Shown here one piece after another: positions 56,294-64,000 of a stretch of 64,000 nucleotides of DNA. A program made the translations under genes and the position numbers. This stretch comes from Orientallactaga sibirica (lineage: Eukaryota > Chordata > Mammalia > Rodentia > Dipodidae): positions 62,001-126,000 of the forward strand of contig JAEOAD010002183.1 of NCBI GenBank assembly GCA_036365145.1, in the 5' to 3' direction. Below the pieces are notes generated by a model that was given only the letters and a program-made list of their open reading frames with translations, ran no database searches and was not told the DNA's origin. The number at the start of each line of letters is the position of its first letter. Within the stretch, counting starts at the first letter, position 1.

Positions 56294-56703
56294 GTGGGGC
56301 TTAGTGGTTAAGATGTTTGCCTGCAAAGCCAAAGGATCCCAGTTTGATTCTCCAGGACCCACGTAAGCCAGATGCACAAGGAGGTACATGCATCTGGAAT
56401 TCATTTGCAGTGGTTGGAGGCCCTAGAATGCCCACTCTCTCCCTTTTTTCTCTCTCTGCCTCTTTCTCTCTCTCAAATAAATAAATAAATTTTAAAACAT
56501 AAATAAATAATAAAAAAATATTTATTTATTTATTAGAGAGAGGGAGAAAAATGGGTGTGCCAGGACCTCTTGCCATTGCTAATGAACTCCAGACACATGC
56601 ACCACCTTGTGCATCTGGTTTATGTGGGTATTGTGGAGTCAAACCTTGATCCTTAAGCTTTGTAACCAAGTACTTTAACCACTGAGCTATCTCTCCAGCC
56701 CTC
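56294..56703. mobile_element. Inverted pair of B2-related SINEs inside the provirus
   Basis: A plus copy (56294-56515) lacking the first head bases is followed by a minus copy (56520-56702), tails facing each other through A/T-rich sequence. Same arrangement as at 48310 but without a clear common target duplication. Confidence 0.88.
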
Positions 56704-57242
56704 CAGTGATCTCCTTTCCTGCATTTCCTATACCCCCATAGTACCAGGTAGACTACCAAATTTGTTAATACAGAAGAAATAAAGCTGACTTTGAAAAGCA
56801 GGAAAATTCCTTCATCATTCTAGCACCCTTCTTTCGAGGGAGCGAGCCTTCTTCCTGCTGTCCTAGTGCAGAACAGCTGAAGCTAACTGATGTCTCCTGC
56901 CTAATTTTAATTTCTGTGCTATATCTATCTGCTCACACTAGTCCATTTCTTCTAAACTCAACTCGGCTCAAGTTCTCATGACACAGGCAGCAGAGTACCT
57001 CACACTGACTGTTTCTAGCCCAGTCTAGTCAAAGCTCATTCTTCCCCTCAAAAGCCAAATCTCACAGCCCACAGTTCTTTCTTCATTTAGGTCTATACAC
57101 TCTGACCAAAATGATTTATCAAACTCTGCTTACTGCTCTGCAAGGTATCTTTTAGGCCAAGGTTTCAAATCCTTCCACATTTGTCCCACAAATCAGTTTC
57201 ACAAGGCCAAAAGCTATATAGTCAGGTTTGTAGTAGCAACAA

Positions 57243-57264
57243 TTCCACTCTGGTACCAATTTTC
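57243..57264 (-). other. Primer-binding site (tRNA-Leu type)
   Basis: Minus strand 'ttggtaccagagtggaa' immediately follows the LTR end. It fits the 3' end of tRNA-Leu, the primer of ERVL-like elements. Confidence 0.75.
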
Positions 57265-57590
57265 TGTCATAGTTACCTTTTCATTGCTTGGGAAAAAAAA
57301 AAAAAAAAAAAAAAAACCACATGGCCAAAAGCAGTTGATGGGAGGAAAATTTTATTCTGGCTTAGAGTCTCCAGGGGAAGCTTCATGATGGCAGGGGAAA
57401 GCATGGATAAACAATGGTTACACATCACTTCTGCTATAGCAGATGGAAAACAGAAGCAGGAGAGTGAACTGAGTTTTGGCAAGGGGAAGCTGACTATAAC
57501 ACTCCTATGCCTGGTCCCAACAACATACTTCCTCCAGCTGGGGACAAAGCATTCAGAACATATGAGTTAAGACATACCACCTATACCACA
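57265..57590 (-). repeat. 5' LTR of the MaLR provirus
   Basis: Aligns with the other LTR through 'aaaagcagttgatgggagg', 'ccaggggaagcttcatgat' and 'gaaaacagaagcaggagagt'. About 25 A at 57293-57317 replace the segment around the usual '...gacaaaacacc'. Clearly diverged from its partner. Confidence 0.85.
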
Positions 57591-57599
57591 TCTGTTGGG

Positions 57600-57980
57600 G
57601 CCCATGCAGAGAGAAATTTCTGAGGAAGTGGCAAAACAGGAGTATTGCTCCCACTGCTAGCATGACAGCCAGCTCCAGGGAAAGGCAGCACACACTGTGG
57701 TCAATCAAAACACATTGAATCAGAAACCCAGAGGCTACAGAGAACTCAGCACTAAACCATACTGCTAACAGATCCATCAAGGCTCAGGGACCATTGCAGA
57801 AGAGGAGGCGGGAAGACTGTAAGAGCCATGGAGTGGGTAGAATTATCCTGAGGCACAGTCCCCACCCTCTTCGTCAAAGACTCACTAAGACCTTGTTCAT
57901 CCAATAGTTAACACCAGTAACACTTCTGAGGTGAGCCCTCACAGAAAGTGTAAGGGAGTGGAGATATAAGCCCACAGCCT
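57600..57980 (+). mobile_element. L1 3' UTR
   Basis: 'aggctcagggaccattgcag', 'aagaggaggcgggaagactg' and 'taagagccatggagtgggta' match the L1 3' UTR motif also at 28700. 5'-truncated. It abuts the provirus end. Confidence 0.65.
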
Positions 57981-57983
57981 TTG

Positions 57984-58015
57984 TAAAAAAGAAAAAGAAA
58001 AGAAAAGAAAAAAAC

Positions 58016-58055
<40 letters not shown>

Positions 58056-58105
58056 AAAGAAAAGAAAAGAAAAGAAAAGAAAAGAAAAGAAAAGAAAAAG
58101 AGAAA
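57984..58105 (+). repeat. (AAAG)n/(AAAAG)n microsatellite
   Basis: About 120 bp with no pyrimidine except one C: irregular AAAAG, then ten or so AAAG, then about ten AAAAG units. The longest simple repeat in the window. It produces phenylalanine/serine/leucine-rich spurious frames on the minus strand. Confidence 0.97.
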
Positions 58106-58106
58106 A

Positions 58107-58193
58107 GCTGAGCATGGTGGTGCACGCTTTTAATTCCAGCATGTGCGAGGAAAAGGTAGGAGGATTGCCATGAGTTCAATTCTACCCTGAGAC
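58107..58193 (+). mobile_element. B1 SINE, 3' half missing
   Basis: 'gctgagcatggtggtgcacg' to 'attctaccctgagac', then it breaks off into LTR sequence. Confidence 0.85.
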
Positions 58194-58235
58194 ACACATG
58201 AGTTTATGGGGGACATCTGATTCAAGCCACCACAA
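58194..58235 (-). mobile_element. MT-like LTR 5' stub
   Basis: Minus strand 'tgtggtggcttgaatcagat' then 'gtcccccataaactcatgtg', the first 40 bases of an MT LTR. The rest is gone; the broken end joins the truncated B1. Confidence 0.85.
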
Positions 58236-58536
58236 TTCTACATATGATAGAAAACGTGTTGTTTTTGTCTTTCCCAGTATGGCTTGTTTTGTTAATATGA
58301 GAACATTTCATCTATTTTCTGATGAATGACAATTTTCTTTTGTCATGGCTGAATAAAAACTCCATTATGTATATATGCAGTAAACATGGATGTATACCTC
58401 CATCCGTCTTCTAGTTTTCCAGCTTTATGCAATACAGGTTTTCAACATATTCTGTAATGAACCTCTGGATTCCATTGATATCTGTTCTATGTTCCCTTTT
58501 AAATTAATGATTTAATTAATTTGGGTCTTCTTCTTT

Positions 58537-58681
58537 TTTTTTTTTTTTTTTTTGGGGGGGTAGGGTCTTGCTCTACCCCAGACTGACCTGGAATTCATCA
58601 GGGTGGCCTCAGACTCATAATGATTCTCTTACCTCTGCCTCCCCAGTGCTGGAATTAAAGTCATGCACACCATATCCGACT
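58537..58681 (-). mobile_element. B1 SINE in L1
   Basis: A T-run, a G-run, then 'gggtcttgctctaccccaga', 'ctgacctggaattcatcagg', 'cccagtgctggaattaaagt'. Complete, reversed. Confidence 0.9.
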
Positions 58682-59044
58682 CTTCTTTATTTTTCTTTTG
58701 GCTAGTTTGACTAAGCATTAGTCAACCTTGTTTATTTCAAAGAACTCTGTTTCATAGATTCTTTGTATTGTTCTTTTTGCCTCCATTTTACTGATTTCTG
58801 CCCAGATCTTTATTATTTCTATCTACTAGATAGAAATAATTTGGGGATTGGCTTGTTCTTACTTTTCTTGGCCTTTGATGTGTACAATTAAGTTATCTAT
58901 TTTCAATCTCTCTGATTTTTTTAAATATAAGCCCTCATAGCTATAAATTTTCCCCTTGGAGCTATATTTGCTATACCTCAAATGTTTTGATAAATTACTA
59001 TTCAATTCTCATTTGATTACAGGAATTTTTAAAAATATTTTTAA

Positions 59045-59299
59045 AATTTTTATTTATTTATTTGAGAGGGAGAGTCAGAGGCAGATAGAGAGAAAGAGAG
59101 AATGAGCAAGCAGAGAGAGAGAGAGAGAAGAGAGGCAGACAGAGAGAGAATGGGCATGCCAGGGCCTCTAGCCACTGCAAACGAACTCCAGATGCATGTG
59201 CCCCTTGTGCATCTGGCTTATGTAGGTCCTGGAGAATCGAACTGAGATCCTTTGGCTTCACAGGCAAACGCCTTAACTGCTAAGCTTTTTCTCCAGCCC
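59045..59299 (-). mobile_element. B2-related SINE in L1
   Basis: Complete reversed copy with an unusually long GA/CAGA region (59066-59150) and a consensus-like body. Confidence 0.93.
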
Positions 59300-59827
59300 A
59301 AGAAATTATTTTTTATTGACTTGCTTTGTAGCCTAAAATCTGATATATATTAGAGAAAACTCCATGATTTGCTGAAAAGAATATGTTTTCTGCATCAATT
59401 GAATAGAATATTCTGGAGCTATGTGCTAAGTCCATTGACCTGTGATGCACTTTGATAAGAGTAGGGTAGGGTAATGAATTCACCTACTATTATTCTATCA
59501 GGACCTATATTTCTTTTCATGCCCACCACTTTTTATGAAGTTGGGAGCCTTGATGTTTTCTTAATGGATTGTTCCCTTTATTAATATGTAGTAGTCTTGT
59601 TTATCTTTTCTGATTAATTTTGATTTGAAATCTACTTTGTCAGATACCAGAATAGCCCTTCAACTTGTTGTGGGTTTTCCTTTACTTGGAAAATTGACCC
59701 TTTTTCTTCATCTTTTCACTTTCTTTCTGTGAGTGTCTCTTCCAGGGTTGTATGTTTCTTGGAAACAACAAATGGTTAGATTTTGTTTTTACTCCAATCC
59801 ACTAATGTGCATCTGGTATTTTTATTT

Positions 59828-60150
59828 ATTTGTGTATATTTTATGTATATGCATGTGTGTGCATGGATGAGTGTGTGCCACAGCACACATGTGGAGGTCA
59901 GAGGACAATCTCGAGATGCCAGTCCTTTCCTGCCAGTTTGTTTGAGACAGGGTCTCTCTTGTTGTTTGCCATTACAAACATTAGACTCACTAACCCTCAT
60001 ATTTTGGGATTCCCCTGACTCTGTTTCCCATTGCCATAGGTTTGTTGGAATTAAGGACACATGTTCTGCTTGCATCTGCCTTTATGTGTGTTCTGGGGAT
60101 AAGTCTTGTGCAGCAAAGAACTTTTAAGCCCTGAACATCTCCTTAGACCC
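59828..60150 (-). mobile_element. B4-family SINE in L1
   Basis: 'gtatatgcatgtgtgtgcat', 'cacatgtggaggtcagagga', 'tgagacagggtctctcttgt', 'tgttctggggataagtcttg', ending 'ctgaacatctccttagaccc'. The L1 resumes after it. Confidence 0.85.
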
Positions 60151-61455
60151 TAGTTTGCATCTATTAATTAAAGAGATAACATCATTCATATTTAGGGTTT
60201 TTACAGCTAGCAATCTGCTGATTCCTAAAATTTTGTTGGTTGTTTTTCTGGTTGGATGAATTATCATTGCTTCCTTTTTCTCTCCACTATTTGCATTCGC
60301 CTTTGCTAATGGACTGAGTTGAGCGTGACTGTTCCTTTGCTAGGTCTCTTTTGTTCATCTGCTCCTGTTATGAAACTGGTTCTTCCCTTTGCTTTCACCA
60401 CTGAGGATGCCCTTCTTCCTCCTGGGTGTGAAGGGCTCTGCAGTGGTAGCGTGGTTCTCATGAGTTACTCTGTTTTGTGCTTGTCTTGAAACGTCTTCAT
60501 TTTTTTTTCTCAATTTTAAAAGATAACTTTGCTGGATATAGCAATCTTGGTTGGCAGTTATTTACTTTTGCAGTTTGAAGTCCATCGTTTCCACACTTTG
60601 CAAACTCCATGAGGGCTTTCAGAGTTTCAGCGAGAGAATTCATGTTATTCTGATGCGGTTTTTCTCTGCCAATGAGTTGATGTTTTTCCGTACAGCTTTT
60701 AATATTGGTTATTTGCTTTGTAGTTTGGGCATCTTGAATATAATGCATTTTAGAGCACTTCTTCTTTGGTGATGTCTACTTGGGGCTATAAATGCCTTTT
60801 GTGTTTGGATATCCATTTCTTTCTCTAGATTTGGGACATTTTCTACTATAATTTAATTTGATGCATTTTGTATGCCTTTAGTTTTTACCATGGTTCTTTA
60901 TGTCCTGTGAGTTCTTGGGCTTGATTTCCGGATTATATCCCAGCATGCATGGATGTTGTGATCATGCTTGCCTACTTTTCATCGATGTTTGAGGGTAACA
61001 TTTCCTTGACCTTGTTCTCCATCCCTGGTGTGCCTTCTTCTTCTCCTTGGTCCAGTCTCCTGGTGATGCTTCCCATCATGCTTTTCATTTGCTTCATTGC
61101 ATCTTTCATTTCCAAGACTTTTATTTGTTTATTTGCAAAATCTCAATTTTCTTGTGAATTCCCCACCCATGCTGTTTTGTTTCTCATCTGTGTTGCTGAA
61201 TTTTACAGTCTCCAGGTCTTGAACTGACTTTCTTATTTCATTTGCCTGCTTCTTGTTTGTAACCCTTTGGAATCATTTTTACAAGTACAATTCTGAATAT
61301 ATCTTTGGATTGCCTTCATGAGGAGCATGGATCTTTGGGAGGAGTGATGTTGCCATGCCTTTTAATGTTTCTTTTTCCAGCGTCATGCTGTGCATGCATT
61401 TGAATGGACCCCTCTTCTGGTTTTCTTTTTAGTCCTCTTAGTGAGCAGCCTTCAT

Positions 61456-61828
61456 TGGAGGGTCCAATCTCCAGCACCACTCATCAAGCAGAAAATAAAC
61501 TGATACCAATAAAACAGCTCCAAACCAAAACAGATTTAGAAATACACTTCAGCTAACTGAAGCCAACTTTTATACCACCAATGACCATAGAAAAGAAAAT
61601 GTCAAAACCAATGTAGAATAAGCTATAAAGGTAAAAATCACTGAGGATAAAAAGTAGAACTAACATTTTGAAATAAATAAAGGAAATAGGAATGGTAAGG
61701 AGAAAAAGAATCTAGGGTAGATAAAAAGAACAAGCAGAAAGCAGGAGATGAATGTCAGGAAAGGGGAAAAAGAAAGTTTAAAATAATTCATTTCATAATT
61801 AAGAAAATGATAAGCAAGAATGGTTAAT
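61456..61828. other. A-rich unclassified sequence next to L1
   Basis: Strongly purine-biased from about 61620. Could be an L1 5' region or unrelated; nothing decisive. Confidence 0.35.
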
Positions 61829-62037
61829 TGGGGTTGGAGACAGGGCTCAGTGGTTAAGGTATGTCTCTGCAAAGCTTAAGAACCCAGGTTCAATTTCCCA
61901 GTATCCATGTAAATCCAGATGCACAAGGTGGAGCATACATCTGCAGTTTGTTTTCAGTGGCTAGAAGCCTTGGTGCACCCATTGTCTCACTCTCTGCCTC
62001 TTTCTCACTCTCAAATAAATAAATAAATAAATTTTTA
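61829..62037 (+). mobile_element. B2-related SINE
   Basis: Complete: 'ttggagacagggctcagtgg', 'ggttcaatttcccag', body, TC tract and AAATAAATAAA tail. Confidence 0.92.
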
Positions 62038-62099
62038 AAATGGGTTTAGCTTTTTAAAAATGCTAAATATAAGAAAAATAAAATCCTATAAGCTACTTT

Positions 62100-62289
62100 A
62101 ATTTTTAAAAAAATGTATTTGGCCAAGTATTCAGTACCAATTGGAGAACAGTTGGTTACTCCTATAACTTTCATGCCCCTATTGTACCAGTGGGCACTAG
62201 GGACTTGGGTCTTAGGAGGTGACCCAATACTGTGGTTATCTTAATAGGATAGCATGTCAAACTGCCTTCTAAATATCTATGTTCCCATA
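62100..62289. mobile_element. L1 3' UTR remnant
   Basis: 'ccaattggagaacagttggt' and 'ctattgtaccagtgggcact' recall a rodent L1 3' UTR. Orientation not secure. Confidence 0.4.
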
Positions 62290-62622
62290 TGTGGTAGTTT
62301 GAATGTATGGCCCTATAGATTCAGGTGTCTTATTAGTGTTGAGTTTGTAGCTTTAGCCTCTAACAGGCAGACTTTTGCTACAGGTGCTGTATCACTGGGG
62401 CAGATCCAAATTCCAGCCCAATTTATTCAGAGCAATCTGAGTTCTGGGGTTCCTGTTTGCTGGCTGTTTGGTGGTTTCTCCCTGCTTAGATCTATGAAAG
62501 GGGGCCAGCTTCTTCCACCATTGATGGAACTTCCCCTGAAGTTATAAGCTGAAATAAATCCCTTCCTTCTATAAACTGAATCTGATTGAATATTTGCCCC
62601 AGCAACATGGAGCTGTCTACAA
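62290..62622 (+). mobile_element. MaLR (MT-like) solo LTR
   Basis: Begins 'tgtggtagtttgaatgtatg', then 'attcaggtgtcttattagtg', 'agttataagctgaaataaat' (poly(A) signal), and ends 'catggagctgtctacaa'. The best preserved of the family that includes 6420 and 18022. Confidence 0.82.
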
Positions 62623-63744
62623 GTCTTGCAACCTCAAACACAGAGGCTTCTTCATGTAAAGGGCAGAGGTTAATACAGAGATACAGAATTGGCAAAATCA
62701 TCAAGATCAAGTGATTAGTGTTTGCTCAGCCCCAAACATAGCATCTAAATCACATCCTTCAAAGCTTAGGGAACTTTGTGCAGTTCTCAGTACAAAGACT
62801 TCCCAGCTTGTACATCTTGAGGTTGCTAATGTCTTCTGAGTGTATTGTGATGAGGGAGAGGCAGGTAGAGCTCCGAGGTACGTTATGGAAGAATCTGTCT
62901 TACCGCTTTCCAATGCTCAGTATTAAATTCTCTGCAGGAGGGATGATGTGAGGAGTATACACTAGCCCTGAGATTTAGAGATTTCAGACTTATAAATTGA
63001 TAAACCACATAGCAAAGAGGAGACCATGGAGTTCCATTAGCCTGTTGACTACTGGCTTGGGCTTAATCTTCATTTACCTGTGGCCAAGTGTCCTCAGGGA
63101 CATGGATTAGTGATGGTCCCTTGTTTTCAGGTCCTGGGGTAACTCAAGCAATATGCCCCTTTCACGATGCTGTGTGGGATAGTTCTGTGCAGTAGAGAGA
63201 GTGCCAAATTGTATTTCTGCAATGCTGACTCATCACCTAGAAGCCGTTCTCACCCCAATCCCCCAGATGGATTTAAGGCTTGTGAGAACTATGGGCTTGT
63301 CCCATGGCTAGGACTAAACCAGGGTTGCTTGGATTACCCTGTGGAAGAATCATTGTCTCCTTTCTCCACCTGGGAGCCTGGTAGACTGCTTCCTCACTTT
63401 TGCCGCTTAGCCTATTTCTCTGTCATTTTCAGCTGTTGTATGGATTCCTTTGGGTCTTCTGATGCTCTTCACTCTTCCTCTCTAGGGAATTGAGTCTATC
63501 ATTTGTTCCCCTGACTTTTCTCAGTCCTGGCATTACACAGGCACAGGGAGTGTGTCTAATGGCTATCTTGGCATGGCCCAGAAAGATGATTATGGAGAAA
63601 CAGAAAAGTCCTGTGTTAAGAATGCTCTGAAGGAAGGGCATCAGTGTGAACAATAGAGTATGGCAACCTTTATTATTCATCATATGCGGCTACTTACAAG
63701 GTTACATACAGAGAATATCTTACCTCTCCAAAGACATATGAAGA
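62623..63744. other. Unique sequence, no feature recognised
   Basis: A 108-codon plus frame at 63167-63493 and an 84-codon minus frame at 63429-63683 touch end to end. Neither has a recognisable domain. Confidence 0.4.
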
Positions 63745-63893
63745 AGGGTTTGGTGGCACACGCCTTTTATCCCAGCACTCAGGAGGCAGAGGTAGAAGGA
63801 TTGCTGTGAGTTCAAGGTGACCCTGAGAATACAGAGTGAATTCCAGGTCAGCCCAAGCTAGAATGAGACCCTACCTCAGAAAAAGAAAAGAAA
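63745..63893 (+). mobile_element. B1 SINE
   Basis: Complete apart from the first bases. Target-site duplication: 'agacatatgaagaagg' on the left and 'agacatgaagaagg' after the tail. Confidence 0.92.
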
Positions 63894-64000
63894 AAGACAT
63901 GAAGAAGGAGGACTATAGTGAACTGTGTGATAATTCCATAGGATATCATGGTCAAATTCTTGCCCATACCTAAACATTCAGGAACTATTCCTTTGTCATT

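Larger units (their letters stand above)
55256..57590 (-). mobile_element. MaLR provirus, both LTRs, non-autonomous
   Basis: An ERVL-MaLR retrotransposon read on the minus strand: 5' LTR 57265-57590, primer-binding site, about 1.7 kb internal part, purine tract, 3' LTR 55256-55560. The internal start 'ttggtaccagagtgg' is the tRNA-Leu type used by ERVL/MaLR. The internal part matches MT-type MaLR internals ('gtccaaagtctcttaactgt' at 55681) and has no gag, pol or env frame, as usual for MaLR. Five bases outside each end, 'cttgt' and 'tctgt', may be a decayed target duplication. Three SINEs sit inside. Confidence 0.85.
58236..61455 (-). mobile_element. Degraded L1 (ORF2 5' part toward ORF1), three SINEs inside
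   Basis: The plus strand shows reversed L1: 'ttatttcaaagaactctgtt', 'attctttgtattgttctttt', 'atgttttctgcatcaattga', 'ctactattattctatcagga', then 'ttgctggatatagcaatctt' and 'tagcacttcttctttgg'-type sequence further on, so the minus strand reads ORF1 to ORF2 from 61.4 to 58.2 kb. All frames are broken by stops and SINEs; no reverse transcriptase or endonuclease frame survives. Confidence 0.65.

Noticed and set aside
57181..57570. 129-codon plus frame with a lysine run
   Set aside because: It crosses the MaLR primer-binding site and LTR, and the lysine run is the A-tract in the LTR.
55256..57590. Search for gag, pol or env frames in the provirus and LTR cluster
   Set aside because: None found. 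The internal part is typical non-coding MaLR sequence; no viral gene can be annotated here or at 44-51 kb.
57874..58197. 107-codon minus frame rich in Phe, Ser and Leu
   Set aside because: It is the AAAG microsatellite translated, and crosses into a B1.
60949..61227. 92-codon frame that looks like a membrane protein
   Set aside because: It is the antisense of a decayed L1; T-rich antisense L1 gives hydrophobic translations.
58236..61455. Functional L1 reverse transcriptase
   Set aside because: The element is antisense, interrupted by three SINEs and has stops in all frames.

Overview
The window is mammalian nuclear DNA, from a rodent. The evidence is the interspersed repeats: B1 (7SL-derived), B2-related and B4 SINEs, one ID element, rodent-type L1 3' UTRs and MT/MaLR LTRs, over an older background of MIR, L2 and MER5A that all placental mammals share. 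The commonest SINE has a B2-like tRNA head but a body and tail that are not those of mouse or rat B2: a 'gtaagccagatgcacaagg' core, a pyrimidine tract, then AAATAAATAAA. The B1 copies share 'ccctgagactacatagtg'. From memory this pair of sequences fits jerboas (Dipodidae, Jaculus-like) better than murids; that is an inference, not a database result.

I find no gene. No open frame looks like a known protein, the longest frames (155, 145 and 139 codons) are what chance gives in 64 kb, and I see no exon, rRNA, tRNA gene or CpG island. The window reads as intergenic or deep intronic sequence, about half of it recognisable repeats.

Layout. 0-9 kb: B2, B4 and B1 SINEs, an LTR of an unnamed family (0.4-0.96 kb) and two MaLR LTRs. 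9-16 kb: many minus-strand B2 copies, two L2 tails (11.7-12.7 kb), a local tandem duplication (13.6 kb) and an L1 3' end. 16-21 kb: B1s, a MaLR LTR, an L1 3' end and a 1.6 kb repeat-free stretch. 21-28 kb: a MIR split by a B2, three stacked copies of one target site around two B2s, an L2, and B1/B2 composites. 28-38 kb: L1 3' UTR, two MER5A, an L1MB-like tail, MIR, and an old repeat whose own microsatellite was invaded by B2s. 38-44 kb: MaLR LTRs, the only ID element, MIRs. 44-52 kb: the LTR-richest part, with two copies of a long LTR-like repeat facing each other (44.0-45.5 and 48.2-50.3 kb), three or four other LTRs and a dissected L1 3' UTR. 52-55 kb: mostly unique, then a B4 with a B2 inside it. 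55.3-57.6 kb: a nearly complete non-autonomous MaLR provirus on the minus strand with both LTRs, a tRNA-Leu-type primer-binding site and a purine tract. 58.2-61.5 kb: a minus-strand L1 broken by three SINEs. 62-64 kb: L1 remnant, MaLR LTR, unique sequence, B1.

Because insertions are nested, relative ages can be read: MIR, L2 and MER5A are oldest, then MaLR and L1, then B4 and B1, and B2-related copies are often the last arrivals. No part of the window can be assigned a cellular function from sequence alone. Element names and boundaries are by eye.
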